From Propionispira raffinosivorans DSM 20765 (lineage in GTDB: Bacteria; Bacillota; Negativicutes; Selenomonadales; Selenomonadaceae): 64,000 bases of DNA. The notes beneath the pieces are model-generated. The model ran no database searches. It was not told the DNA's origin and saw only the letters and a program-made list of their open reading frames with translations. The translations under genes and the position numbers were made by a program. The stretch covers positions 97,528 through 161,527 of the forward strand of contig NZ_KB905845.1 in assembly GCF_000381065.1 (NCBI RefSeq). The letters run 5' to 3'. Shown here piece by piece: positions 16,280 to 25,843 of this stretch (position 1 is its first letter; each line of letters begins with the position of its first letter).

Positions 16280-18076
16280 TCAATCAATCTTCAAAATCGC
16301 CATAAAAGCTTCCTGTGGAATTTCAACATTCCCCACCGACTTCATGCGTTTCTTTCCTTCTTTTTGTTTTTCTAACAGTTTGCGCTTACGCGTAATATCG
16401 CCGCCATAACATTTTGCCAACACATCTTTGCGCATAGCTCGTACAGTTTCCCTAGCAATGACCTTGTTACCGATCGCTGCCTGAATTGGAATTTCAAACA
16501 TCTGCTGGGGAATAATCGCTTTGAGTTTTTCCGCTAGCTGACGGCCGCGCGAGGTTGCCCGATCAACATGAACAATCGTTGACAAAGCATCAACCGGTTC
16601 GCCATTTAACAGAATATCTAATTTCACCAGTTTTGATGTCTGATAATCGGTAAGTTCATAATCGAGCGAAGCATAACCACGCGTCGATGATTTAAGACGG
16701 TCAAAATAATCATAAATAATTTCACTCAAAGGAATATGATATTTGATAAGGACACGATTCACATCAAGATAATCCATATTCTTAAATTCACCGCGTTTAT
16801 CTTGTGAAATTTCCATAACCGCACCAACATAATCATTTGGTACAATAATCGTTGCCTTCACAAATGGTTCTTCAATATGGTCAATTTCCGTAAGCGGTGG
16901 CAGATTCGCCGGATTATCAATTTTCAACAAATCACCATTGGTTTTATAAACATGATAAATTACACTCGGTGCTGTCGTAATGAGTTTTAAATTATATTCG
17001 CGTTCCAGTCGTTCTTGGACAACATCCATATGCAAAAGCCCTAAAAACCCGCAGCGATAACCAAAGCCAAGTGCCATCGATGTTTCCGGTTCAAATAATA
17101 AAGCCGCATCATTTAATTGAAGTTTTTCGAGTGCATCCTTCAAATTATCATAATCCGAACTATCCACTGGATACAACCCGCAATAGACCATCGGATTAAT
17201 GCCACGATACCCCGGCAATGCTTTGGCGACTGGATTATCAGCATACGTTACGGTATCACCAACACGCACATCTTTTACATTTTTGAGGCTTCCTGCAACG
17301 AAGCCAACTTCACCGGCACTAAGTTCGCCCACATTAACTGGAGCTGGTCTGAAACAGCCTACATCCGTAACTTCAAAAACTTTTTGCGTAGCCATCATCT
17401 TCAGTTTCATACCAGGTTTAATGCTGCCATCCATCACACGGATCAAGGCAATAACACCTTTATACGCATCAAAATAAGAATCGAAGATCAAAGCACTAAG
17501 TGGTTTGTCTCGATCTCCCGAAGGAGCTGGAACTTTCGCTACAACCTGATCTAAAATTTCTTCAATACCAATCCCTGCTTTTGCACTGGCAAGAACTGCA
17601 TCGGATGTATCCAGTCCAATTATATCTTCAATTTCTTTTTTCACTTTTTCTGGATCAGCACTTGGCAAATCAATTTTATTAATGACCGGAATAATTTCTA
17701 AATCATGTTCCAATGCCATATAAACATTCGCCAAAGTCTGTGCCTCCACGCCTTGCGCTGCATCGACGACGAGCAAAGCCCCTTCGCAAGCAGCCAAACT
17801 GCGTGAAACTTCATAGGTAAAATCAACATGCCCCGGTGTATCAATCAAATTAAGTTGATACATCTGTCCATCTTTGCCTTGATAATCAAGCCGTACGGTC
17901 TGTGCTTTAATCGTTATACCCCGTTCGCGTTCAAGATCCATGGTATCAAGAACTTGTGCTTCCATTTGACGTTTTGATAAAGTTCCTGTATATTCAATCA
18001 AACGATCCGCAATCGTTGATTTGCCATGATCAATATGAGCGATAATAGAAAAATTACGAATATTTTTAGTTTGCAT
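16280..18076 (-). CDS. lepA: Elongation factor 4 (LepA)
   Basis: A 598-residue translational GTPase. The G domain has G1 [10 protein letters not shown]3 DTPGHVDF and G4 NKID; the LepA-specific C-terminal domain ends with [20 protein letters not shown]. It back-translocates or rescues stalled ribosomes. In Bacilli and many Clostridia gpr and spoIIP sit between rpsT and lepA; here they are absent and the two genes diverge across 218 bases. Confidence 0.97.
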   Translation of the reverse strand: MQTKNIRNFSIIAHIDHGKSTIADRLIEYTGTLSKRQMEAQVLDTMDLERERGITIKAQTVRLDYQGKDGQMYQLNLIDTPGHVDFTYEVSRSLAACEGALLVVDAAQGVEAQTLANVYMALEHDLEIIPVINKIDLPSADPEKVKKEIEDIIGLDTSDAVLASAKAGIGIEEILDQVVAKVPAPSGDRDKPLSALIFDSYFDAYKGVIALIRVMDGSIKPGMKLKMMATQKVFEVTDVGCFRPAPVNVGELSAGEVGFVAGSLKNVKDVRVGDTVTYADNPVAKALPGYRGINPMVYCGLYPVDSSDYDNLKDALEKLQLNDAALLFEPETSMALGFGYRCGFLGLLHMDVVQERLEREYNLKLITTAPSVIYHVYKTNGDLLKIDNPANLPPLTEIDHIEEPFVKATIIVPNDYVGAVMEISQDKRGEFKNMDYLDVNRVLIKYHIPLSEIIYDYFDRLKSSTRGYASLDYELTDYQTSKLVKLDILLNGEPVDALSTIVHVDRATSRGRQLAEKLKAIIPQQMFEIPIQAAIGNKVIARETVRAMRKDVLAKCYGGDITRKRKLLEKQKEGKKRMKSVGNVEIPQEAFMAILKID

Positions 18077-18114
18077 TTTTTCCTCCTACGAGCTAATTAC
18101 GAATACTATTTATA

Positions 18115-18144
18115 AGTATATCATTTTATCCAATCTCCCCGCAA
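18115..18144 (-). promoter_or_regulatory. Possible lepA promoter
   Basis: On the minus strand: TTGCGG (18144-18139), 18-base spacer, TATACT (18120-18115). The -10 is good, the -35 only partial. Placed 39 bases before the lepA ATG. Confidence 0.45.
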
Positions 18145-18214
18145 GTAAATAGATAGCTTTTAGCAATTGCCGCTACGCTTTGTTTCAAATATAGAATCAC
18201 TCCAGCCGTCTTCG

Positions 18215-18245
18215 CTTCGGAAAATTAGGTCTTGATTTTCCGAAG
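18215..18245. promoter_or_regulatory. Inverted repeat over the rpsT -35 box
   Basis: Perfect 11-bp arms CTTCGGAAAAT (18215-18225) and ATTTTCCGAAG (18235-18245) with a nine-base centre. The right arm overlaps the -35 box of rpsT (18232-18237). This could be an operator or a transcript hairpin for something reading from the left; there is no such gene. Confidence 0.6.
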
Positions 18246-18260
18246 CCATCATGCTAGAAT
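18232..18260 (+). promoter_or_regulatory. Sigma-A promoter of rpsT
   Basis: -35 TTGATT (18232-18237), 17-base spacer, -10 TAGAAT (18255-18260). The start codon follows 35 bases later, leaving a short leader. Confidence 0.8.
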
Positions 18261-18294
18261 TGTTAGGTAACAAACCATTAAGGAGGTGAATCAC

Positions 18295-18561
18295 TTGCCA
18301 AATATTAAATCATCTATTCGTAGTGTAAAATCTGACGCTGAACGTCGTGCCAGAAACTTTTCTGCTAAATCCGCTGTTAAAACTGCTTCCCGTAAATTAA
18401 TCGAAGCTATTGAAGCAGGCAATGCAGATGAAGCTAAGGCCCTCCTTATTACTGCTAGCAAAACGATCGATCAGGCTGCTGCTAACAACGTTTTTCATAA
18501 AAACGCTGCTGCTCGCAGAAAGTCCCGTTTAGCTCGTAAACTTAACGCTTTAGCGAACTAA
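18295..18561 (+). CDS. rpsT: 30S ribosomal protein S20
   Basis: An 88-residue S20 with the family start PNIKSSIRSVKSDAERRARN and basic helices throughout. The start codon is TTG at 18295: AGGAGG (18281-18286) lies eight bases before it, and initiation there gives the standard M-P-N-I-K N-terminus. A GTG at 18286 overlaps the binding site itself and cannot be used. A TTG start is also known for rpsT in other bacteria, where it lowers translation. A terminator follows at 18580. Confidence 0.95.
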   Translation: MPNIKSSIRSVKSDAERRARNFSAKSAVKTASRKLIEAIEAGNADEAKALLITASKTIDQAAANNVFHKNAAARRKSRLARKLNALAN

Positions 18562-18579
18562 TTTTACATGATGTGATAA

Positions 18580-18605
18580 AAAGCCTGTCCTAACGGACAG
18601 GCTTT
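18580..18605 (+). terminator. Terminator of rpsT
   Basis: Perfect arms AAAGCCTGTCC and GGACAGGCTTT with a TAAC loop, then CTTACGTTT. The T-run is interrupted, but the stem is strong. Confidence 0.75.
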
Positions 18606-18630
18606 CTTACGTTTAGCAAAATTTTGCCTA

Positions 18631-18687
18631 AAAAAGCCATCACTGATTTTTACTAAAATAAAAAATAAAAGCAAGTGATGGCTTTTT
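18631..18687 (-). terminator. Terminator of holA (both directions)
   Basis: Perfect 14-bp arms AAAAAGCCATCACT (18631-18644) and AGTGATGGCTTTTT (18674-18687) with a long 29-base AT-rich loop. The minus strand ends in a T-run; it can also catch read-through from rpsT. Confidence 0.8.
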
Positions 18688-18696
18688 TATCTCGGT

Positions 18697-19725
18697 TCAC
18701 ATACATAACTCAATGACAATTTGATCCAGAAGAGCCACATTCGCTTGCCCCGATTTTAATTTATAATCAGCCTCTGCCAAATTCAGCAAAGCTTTTTTTA
18801 AAACAGGTTCCGTAAACTTCAAACTTTTCATACCAACTTTTTCAGCAACAAAAGGAACGAGCCCCAACGGTGCTGCCAGTTGTTTGCCCTTATATCCTTT
18901 GGCCTGCAGAGTCTTTGCCTGCCAGAGCTGACGCGTGTGACGCGTCAAAAGTGTCAATATCGCCAGAGGATGAATCCCGCCCGCTAATTGCTCAGATAAT
19001 AACAGAATCGCCTTATTTATATTTTTATCACTAATGGCATCGAGCATCGAAAAAATCGATACTTCCGGAATACTCGATAAAACCTGCAATAAATCTTGTT
19101 TCGTAATTAACTGGCGATCGGTATAAAGAACCAGTTTATCGAGTTCCTGATCTAAAAACCCCAAAGAAATTTGATTCATCACCCCAGTGATTTCAAAAAA
19201 ATACGTATACGCTTCACGATCAAACTGTTTATTGATTTCAATGAGTTTTTCCTGCAGCCAGTCTTTGATATTCCAGGCCCTAATAGCCTCTACCTCAGCG
19301 GCCATACCAAACTTTGCAATTGTTTTATAAATTTTACGACGTTTATCCGCTTTGTCTGGTGTTTCCAAAATCAAAACGCTGTAAGGCGGCATATTCTCTA
19401 GCAGATGCATAAATTGCTCTTCCACTGGATTTGCCGTTTCCTTTGTCTTAGCTGCTTTTTTCTTTTCCTTAAACAAAGTTGTACCACGAATCAAGATTAC
19501 ATTTTTGTCTGTAAAAAAAGGTGCTGACTCAATGAGATTCATCAATTCATGTAAATCAATATCACCATTAAATCGCTGCAAACCATCTCGATTTCCATCT
19601 GGCAATAATTTTCTCAGCAAAGCTTGTTCTATTTTATCGGTCAAATATGTTTCTTCACCTGAAATCAAATACACCGATTTCAGATCATTTTTTTTAATTG
19701 CTGTCATTGCTTCAGCATAATTCAT
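18697..19725 (-). CDS. holA: DNA polymerase III subunit delta
   Basis: A 342-residue HolA, the clamp-loader subunit that opens the beta clamp. Typical features are the start YAEAMTAIKKNDLKSVYLISGEETYL, the clamp-binding region around ESAPFFTDKNVILIRG, and the C-terminal collar domain (GGIHPLAILTLLTRHTRQLW). It follows comEC by about 100 bases, matching the Bacillus order comEC-holA-rpsT. Confidence 0.93.
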   Translation of the reverse strand: MNYAEAMTAIKKNDLKSVYLISGEETYLTDKIEQALLRKLLPDGNRDGLQRFNGDIDLHELMNLIESAPFFTDKNVILIRGTTLFKEKKKAAKTKETANPVEEQFMHLLENMPPYSVLILETPDKADKRRKIYKTIAKFGMAAEVEAIRAWNIKDWLQEKLIEINKQFDREAYTYFFEITGVMNQISLGFLDQELDKLVLYTDRQLITKQDLLQVLSSIPEVSIFSMLDAISDKNINKAILLLSEQLAGGIHPLAILTLLTRHTRQLWQAKTLQAKGYKGKQLAAPLGLVPFVAEKVGMKSLKFTEPVLKKALLNLAEADYKLKSGQANVALLDQIVIELCM

Positions 19726-19827
19726 TTATTTCTACACCTATCTATTCCATTTCGTTAGGAAATGCTGTTTTCTGTATCATATAATATTTTATCGCATTTG
19801 TAAAACTAAGCTGCCCCCTAAAACCAA

Positions 19828-22215
19828 CTAACCCCCGCCCCGAAATGTACGAACATCTAGCCGTTTACCATCACTAGAAAAAACGATTGCACCAGCTTCA
19901 TCCGTTCGCCAAAACCGAATATGATTCTGTGCTAAACGATCTAAAACCACCTGATCGGGATGACCAAACTTATTATCGGCTCCAACGGAAATGACACCGT
20001 AAGCGGGATGAACTGCATCCAAGAAGTCTTGACTCGAAGATGTTTTTGAACCATGATGTCCGACTTTAAGCACCGTACTTTGCATATCAGCAGCCCTCGC
20101 TATCATCTGTTTTTCTTCTGCCTCTGTTAAATCTCCCGTAATCAAAAAACTATACTGACCATAACTGACTTTGATAACATTGGAGACTTCATTGCCCGTG
20201 CCGCCTTGCACGGCATCCATTGCATGAATGATTTCCAGTTTTACTTGATCTAAAAAAATGGTTTGTCCTTCATACGCCGGAATCATCGCTCGGCCGCGCT
20301 CATTTTCCAAGCCCATTTTAAATACTTGCGCATATTCCTGCCGATTTTCACGACCCGTTATAATATGATCGACCGGAATTTTACGCAAAATAGAGCCCGC
20401 CCCGCCTGCGTGATCAACATGAACATGGGTCAAAATTAAATAATCAAGTTTTGTAACCCCATAATGACGTAAGTAAGGCAAATCGACTCTTGAGCCTATA
20501 TCAAAATCACTATTTAATATACCACCGGTATCAATCATAGCGGCTTTTCCTTGTGGTGACACAATAAGAATTGCATCCCCTTGCCCAACGTCAATAAAAT
20601 GAACAGATAGGGGCTGCTCTTTGCTATATTGCCAAATAAAAACTGCAATTCCCAAAAAAGAAAGCAAACAAAGCACCTGTTTATAATGCTGCCAATCCAT
20701 TCGCTGGCAGACTTCTTTTGCCTTGCCATATTGAACCCAACCGGCCAGACAGAGATAGTAAACGATACCACTTGCAATACCACCGGATGGTAAATAGATA
20801 CTCCCACCAGGAATACGTGCTATGAAGTTAGTGATTTCATAGGCAAATCCAATGGATAAACTGCAAAGCGCAAAGAGTATATTTTGTGCTACGGGCAGAA
20901 TCAACCCGAAAAGTCCCGCGGTAAGACCCAGAACAATCACGTATTCTAAAATCGGCACCACCAGTAAATTTGCGAGCAGCGAACTCACTGACACCGAGTT
21001 AAAATACCAGGCTAAAAAAGGTAAAACCATGATTTGCGCTGCCAAGGTTATAGATAAATTCGCCGCCAGCCACTTTGGCAAAAAATCGAGTTTGCCTTTT
21101 AGAAACGGGGATAAATATAAAAGTCCGCCGGTCGCCGCAAACGACAATTGGAAACTAATATCATAGATGAGCTGTGGCTTTAGCAAAATCATCAAAAAAC
21201 CTACTAAGCTCAATATCCGCCTGGCATCCGCTTCACGCTCAAAGGCCAAGGCGGCAAAGGTCAATATTCCCATAATAGCGGCACGAACCGCTGGTGAAAC
21301 ACAACCTGCCAATACTGTATACGCTAAAATAACCAACGTAATGAAAACTGCCATTAAAGATGATTTTAAACGCAAAACACCCCCTAGCCAAACCAAAGTT
21401 CCAGCCAATAAAGTAATATGGGACCCCGATACGGATAAAATATGAATAATACCCGTTGCGGTAAAAGAATCTAAAAGTTCTGGTTTGATTCCATCATAGC
21501 CACCGAACAGCATTGCAAATAGAACGGCTGCATCTTCCTTGGACATTACTTTTTCCATAGCTACCCGTAACGTTTTGCGCAATTCATCCGCTTTACGCAA
21601 AAAAGGATGTACGTTTGCTTCGGTAATCTTAACATCGCTTTTCCCTAAATTCAAACGTGCTGTAATGCCCTGCCGCTGGGCTGAGGCGACTGTATCAATG
21701 ATTCCTGGATTTTGGTAACCATGCAGAGCCTTAACCACCCCACTTGCTGTAATAACATCACCAATTCTGCCCACGGGCTTTGTCACTGGTTGTGAAACGT
21801 ACACATATATACTTCCATCAGCAAAAACGGGAGCCTTGTTTTTGCCAACGGACTGAACTTCAATGATATAACGAATTTTTTCACTATCATCTGTTCCTAC
21901 GGTAATCCTGGGTGCCTCGGCAACAACCCCTTGGATTTGAACCGACTCATTCACAAAACGGCTAATATTGTTCTTTGACACCAATAAAGACTCACTGCAT
22001 ACTATAAATCCCAAGCAATAAAACAGCAAACATAATCCATAAGCAGCAGATTCTTTGGCTTGATAAAGCCCCCACATATCGTAAATCAACAAAATAACAA
22101 AACCAGCCACAACACACCAAACAGGCAGTCTCAGCTTCCCTGCACAAAAAATGCCCAGCACCAAAAAAGCAATGAGCAAATTAATAAATACCAGCTGATT
22201 TTGACCTATTTTCAT
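19828..22215 (-). CDS. comEC: DNA-uptake channel ComEC/Rec2
   Basis: A 795-residue competence protein. An N-terminal DUF4131-type membrane and OB domain (residues 1-200) is followed by the Competence domain with about ten membrane segments (HILSVSGSHITLLAGTLVWL) and a C-terminal metallo-beta-lactamase domain with the metal motif LTHVHVDHAGG and later VGHHGSKTSSS. ComEC forms the inner-membrane channel for single-stranded DNA; the lactamase-like domain is thought to degrade the other strand. Its ATG overlaps the comEA stop by four bases. Confidence 0.94.
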   Translation of the reverse strand: MKIGQNQLVFINLLIAFLVLGIFCAGKLRLPVWCVVAGFVILLIYDMWGLYQAKESAAYGLCLLFYCLGFIVCSESLLVSKNNISRFVNESVQIQGVVAEAPRITVGTDDSEKIRYIIEVQSVGKNKAPVFADGSIYVYVSQPVTKPVGRIGDVITASGVVKALHGYQNPGIIDTVASAQRQGITARLNLGKSDVKITEANVHPFLRKADELRKTLRVAMEKVMSKEDAAVLFAMLFGGYDGIKPELLDSFTATGIIHILSVSGSHITLLAGTLVWLGGVLRLKSSLMAVFITLVILAYTVLAGCVSPAVRAAIMGILTFAALAFEREADARRILSLVGFLMILLKPQLIYDISFQLSFAATGGLLYLSPFLKGKLDFLPKWLAANLSITLAAQIMVLPFLAWYFNSVSVSSLLANLLVVPILEYVIVLGLTAGLFGLILPVAQNILFALCSLSIGFAYEITNFIARIPGGSIYLPSGGIASGIVYYLCLAGWVQYGKAKEVCQRMDWQHYKQVLCLLSFLGIAVFIWQYSKEQPLSVHFIDVGQGDAILIVSPQGKAAMIDTGGILNSDFDIGSRVDLPYLRHYGVTKLDYLILTHVHVDHAGGAGSILRKIPVDHIITGRENRQEYAQVFKMGLENERGRAMIPAYEGQTIFLDQVKLEIIHAMDAVQGGTGNEVSNVIKVSYGQYSFLITGDLTEAEEKQMIARAADMQSTVLKVGHHGSKTSSSQDFLDAVHPAYGVISVGADNKFGHPDQVVLDRLAQNHIRFWRTDEAGAIVFSSDGKRLDVRTFRGGG

Positions 22216-22784
22216 AAAGACACCTTGTCTTTTAGTTTTTCAAATTTAGCCGCCCCCATGCCATGGACTTTCTTTAAATCTTCAATTGATTGGAAAGGAC
22301 CGGAAATTGTCCGATATTCGATAATACGCTGCGCCATTGCTGGTCCTACGCCAGGCAGACCATCTAATTCTTTGGCATCGGCAGTATTGATATTAATAAG
22401 CTTAGAAGAACTGCCTGCTGTCCCTGCTTTGCTCTGAACCTCATTCCCCGATGTATTGGCCGCCAGTCTTTCGGGTACAACAATCTGCATACCATCTTTT
22501 AAAACTTGTGCCATATTGATCTTTCCAGCATCGCCACTCGCCAGAACACCACCGCAAAGGTTCACCGCATCGACAACTCTTGCTTTTTCTGGCAGTTTTA
22601 CCACCCCCGGTTTATTGACAGCACCGGACACATAGACTGTAATCTCAGCTGCTGGCAAATCATCTTTAGCCGCTGCATCTAACGTAATAGCTGTATCTTT
22701 TTCATAATAACCATACAAACTTCCACCAATGATCAGTACTGCCAAAACCAAAAACACCGCCATGGATCGTTTGTACATTGGCAT
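22212..22784 (-). CDS. comEA: DNA-binding competence protein ComEA
   Basis: A 190-residue protein with an N-terminal membrane anchor (residues 6-26), a SLBB domain (VYVSGAVNKPGVVKLPEK, residues 48-100) and a C-terminal double helix-hairpin-helix (LININTADAKELDGLPGVG, residues 130-190). It captures incoming DNA for ComEC. comEB, present between comEA and comEC in Bacillus, is absent. Together with comEC this suggests DNA uptake, though pilus genes are not in view. Confidence 0.93.
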   Translation of the reverse strand: MPMYKRSMAVFLVLAVLIIGGSLYGYYEKDTAITLDAAAKDDLPAAEITVYVSGAVNKPGVVKLPEKARVVDAVNLCGGVLASGDAGKINMAQVLKDGMQIVVPERLAANTSGNEVQSKAGTAGSSSKLININTADAKELDGLPGVGPAMAQRIIEYRTISGPFQSIEDLKKVHGMGAAKFEKLKDKVSL

Positions 22785-22912
22785 ATAACATCCCCGCTTT
22801 CTCTAACTGACTCTTGCTTTTTAAAATTGTATATACTTCCTTCGTCATGAAATTTTAAAATCCTATATAAAACAGATTTTTTCTAAAGACCTCGCAATAT
22901 ATCCGGAGCGAC

Positions 22913-22954
22913 AAAAATACCGATTTCAGGCAAAACTGCCATCAATCGGTATTT
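22913..22954 (-). terminator. Terminator of leuS
   Basis: Arms AAATACCGAT and ATCGGTATTT (about 22915-22954) with a nested GGCA/TGCC stem; the minus strand continues in T residues. It is 10 bases past the leuS stop. Confidence 0.8.
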
Positions 22955-22963
22955 GATCATTTT

Positions 22964-25441
22964 TTATTTCACAACAATATTCACCAGTTTTTTCGGAACA
23001 CAAATCACTTTCACAATCGTTTTCCCAGCGATGTAATCTTGTACATGCGGTTTTGTCAGTGCCGCTTTTTCCAAATCTTCACGACTTAAATCAGCCGCTA
23101 CCACAAGTTTATCACGTACCTTGCCGTTGACTTGCAAAACAATTTCGATTTCATCAAGGATCGTTGCTTTTTCATCATAAACAGGCCATTTGGCTTTATG
23201 CACACTGCCATCGGCGATGATGAGACTCCAAAGTTCTTCCGTCATATGCGGTGCAAAAGGAGCTAATAATTTAAGCAGATCAACAATTACTTCATGAACC
23301 AGACCCGCATTTAGGTCTTTTTTGTCTTTAACATTATAAAAAGCGTTGACGAGTTCCATAATGGAGCTGATTGCTGTATTAAAGTTAAACCGCTCGCCAA
23401 TATCTTCTGTCACTTTTTTAATCGTAACATGCAAAATACGGCGTAATTCTTTTTCATCTTTGGCCAGAGCCGCTATATCGTAATCTACGACATTTTGTTT
23501 CATAACATCTTCAAATTCACTAATAATACGCCATACTCTTTTTAAGAAACGATACGCACCTTCAACGCCTTGGTCATTCCATTCCAGATCACGTTCTGGC
23601 GGTGCCGCAAATAAAATAAAGAGACGCGCCGTATCCGCACCATACTTACTAATGATTTCTTCTGGCGAGATAACATTCCCCTTCGATTTGCTCATTTTCG
23701 AACCATCTTTAATGACCATCCCCTGCGTCAGAAGATTTTTAAACGGTTCATTAAAGTTAACCAACCCGGCATCTTTTAAGACTTTTGTAAAAAAGCGTGA
23801 ATATAAAAGGTGCAAAATAGCATGCTCGATCCCACCAATATATTGATCAACTGGCATCCAATAATTTACTTGTTCATCACTAAACGGTGCTTTGTCATTT
23901 TTAGGATCTGTATAACGCATGTAATACCAAGATGAACACATAAACGTATCCATTGTATCGGTTTCACGCCGTGCTTTACCACCACATTTTGGGCAAGTAC
24001 AATTGACGAAATCTTCCGCCTGGGCAAGTGGCGAAACGGAACCTGTCGCGAAGTTCACATTTTCCGGTAATTTAACTGGTAAGTCCTCTTTTGGCACTAG
24101 AACTTCGCCACATTTTGGACAATAAATAACCGGAATCGGTGCACCCCAATAACGCTGCCGTGAGATCAACCAATCGCGCAAACGATAATTAACACGTTTT
24201 TGGCCCACTTTTTGTGCTTCAATCCAGTCAATAATAGCTGGTTTTGCTTTTTCGCTGTCCATTCCAGTAAATTCTCCTGAATTCACCAAAACACCAGCAT
24301 CAACATAAGCATGATCCATTGATTCTAAAGTCAAAGTACCTTCTGGATTATTGACAACCAATTTTTTCGGAAGATTATACGTATCGGCAAACATCCAATC
24401 ACGTTCATCATGTGTAGGTACGCCCATAACGGCACCTGTACCATATTCATAGAGAACATAATTCGTGATCCAGATTGGCACCCGTTCGCCATTAAACGGA
24501 TTTACAGCATAAGCACCCGTGAACATACCTTCTTTGGCCGATTCACTCGATGTACGTTCCAATTCTGTCAGCTTACGAACCCGTTCCATAAAGCTGCGAA
24601 TTTCGGCTTCATTTTCCCGGCCTTTAATTAGTTTTTCCACTAAAGGATGTTCTACTGCCAAAACTACATAAGTCACACCAAAAACGGTATGTGGACACGT
24701 CGTATATACAGGAATTTTCTCGGAAAAATCTGGTACATCAAAACTAAATTCGGCACCTTCACTGCGGCCAATCCAATTTTCCTGCATCGTTTTAACACGT
24801 TCCGGCCAGCCTTTCAGTTCTTTAAGATCTTCCAAAAGCACATCCGCGTAATCCGTAATCTTAAAAAACCATTGTGCTAAATCTTTTTTAATTACTTCAG
24901 AGTCACAACGCCAACAATGACCGTCGATAACCTGTTCATTCGCCAACACTGTATTACATTCATTACACCAGTTAACCGATGCTTTTTTCTTGTAAGCGAG
25001 CCCTTTTTCATAAAATAGTTCAAAAAACCATTGTGTCCAACGATAATACTCAGGACGGCAAGTCTCTACTTCACGATCCCAATCATAGGAAAGACCCATT
25101 TCACGCTGCTGACGTTTCATATTTTCAATATTTGAATAAGTCCAGTCTGCAGGCTGCACACCGTGTTTGATTGCTGCATTTTCCGCTGGCATACCAAATG
25201 CATCAAATCCCATTGGATGAAGTACATTGTAGCCCTGCATTGCCTTATAACGAGCAATTACATCACCAATCGAATAATTTCGTACGTGCCCCATATGTAA
25301 ATTGCCCGATGGATACGGGAACATTTCCAAGACATAATACTCTGGTTTATTACGGTCAAGTTCTGTTTTATAGGCATGATCATCAGCCCATTTTTTCTGC
25401 CATTTCTTTTCAATCCCTTGCGGGACATAACGTTCTTCCAT
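22964..25441 (-). CDS. leuS: Leucyl-tRNA synthetase
   Basis: An 825-residue class I synthetase. HIGH-type motif: [12 protein letters not shown] (about residues 42-53); KMSKS motif: [12 protein letters not shown] (about 585). The CP1 editing domain has the [13 protein letters not shown] motif ([14 protein letters not shown]). A zinc-like CxxC pair ([16 protein letters not shown]) is seen in the ZN1/insertion region. The upstream leader is a T-box with specifier CUC, which fixes the amino acid as leucine. Confidence 0.98.
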   Translation of the reverse strand: MEERYVPQGIEKKWQKKWADDHAYKTELDRNKPEYYVLEMFPYPSGNLHMGHVRNYSIGDVIARYKAMQGYNVLHPMGFDAFGMPAENAAIKHGVQPADWTYSNIENMKRQQREMGLSYDWDREVETCRPEYYRWTQWFFELFYEKGLAYKKKASVNWCNECNTVLANEQVIDGHCWRCDSEVIKKDLAQWFFKITDYADVLLEDLKELKGWPERVKTMQENWIGRSEGAEFSFDVPDFSEKIPVYTTCPHTVFGVTYVVLAVEHPLVEKLIKGRENEAEIRSFMERVRKLTELERTSSESAKEGMFTGAYAVNPFNGERVPIWITNYVLYEYGTGAVMGVPTHDERDWMFADTYNLPKKLVVNNPEGTLTLESMDHAYVDAGVLVNSGEFTGMDSEKAKPAIIDWIEAQKVGQKRVNYRLRDWLISRQRYWGAPIPVIYCPKCGEVLVPKEDLPVKLPENVNFATGSVSPLAQAEDFVNCTCPKCGGKARRETDTMDTFMCSSWYYMRYTDPKNDKAPFSDEQVNYWMPVDQYIGGIEHAILHLLYSRFFTKVLKDAGLVNFNEPFKNLLTQGMVIKDGSKMSKSKGNVISPEEIISKYGADTARLFILFAAPPERDLEWNDQGVEGAYRFLKRVWRIISEFEDVMKQNVVDYDIAALAKDEKELRRILHVTIKKVTEDIGERFNFNTAISSIMELVNAFYNVKDKKDLNAGLVHEVIVDLLKLLAPFAPHMTEELWSLIIADGSVHKAKWPVYDEKATILDEIEIVLQVNGKVRDKLVVAADLSREDLEKAALTKPHVQDYIAGKTIVKVICVPKKLVNIVVK

Positions 25442-25481
25442 GTTTTTTCCTCCTTAAAATTCAAACATGTGCTTGCTGCAT

Positions 25482-25705
25482 AAAAAAATAAACGTCCCTT
25501 GGCTTATAAAGCCAGGGACGAATTTATCGCGGTACCACCCTGATTGACGGTCTTGCCGCCCTCTCTTGATTTTAACGCAATCAACGGCAGCATGGCTGCG
25601 CCTCCGCAGTGAGTTCAATCAGCCTATGTATTGGCTTGCAGCTGCCGCCAACTCTCTGACACATAGTCCTAATCTACTATTCTGTTTCCTCAGCTTTATA
25701 AATAT
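25482..25705 (-). promoter_or_regulatory. T-box riboswitch of leuS, specifier CUC
   Basis: On the minus strand the leader contains the canonical T-box AGGGTGGTACCGCG (25541-25528), then a strong terminator CGTCCCTGGC / GCCAGGGACG with a T-run (25520-25481). Stem I includes GAACTCACTGCGG with the specifier CTC (25613-25611). Uncharged tRNA-Leu(GAG) pairs with the specifier and the TGGT bulge, favouring the antiterminator (AGGG with CCCT) and read-through into leuS. The specifier assignment rests on position and on agreement with the gene. Confidence 0.93.
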
Positions 25706-25744
25706 ACAAAGTTACACATCTTTTTCTAGCTATTACTGACTAAC

Positions 25745-25774
25745 ATTATAGCGTATAGAGTAATTGAAAGTCAA
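25745..25774 (-). promoter_or_regulatory. Sigma-A promoter of leuS
   Basis: On the minus strand: -35 TTGACT (25774-25769), 18-base spacer, -10 TATAAT (25750-25745). It lies about 45 bases upstream of the T-box leader. Confidence 0.85.
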
Positions 25775-25797
25775 GATTCTACTGCGTTTCCCTAATG

Positions 25798-25836
25798 AAA
25801 ACAAGATCTTCGCCGAAACGAAGATCTTGTTTTTAA
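25798..25836 (-). terminator. Terminator of ileS
   Basis: Perfect 15-bp arms AAAACAAGATCTTCG and CGAAGATCTTGTTTT with a six-base loop (25798-25834), with T residues on both sides. It is eight bases past the ileS stop and separates ileS from the leuS promoter. Confidence 0.9.
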
Positions 25837-25843
25837 ATTTAGC

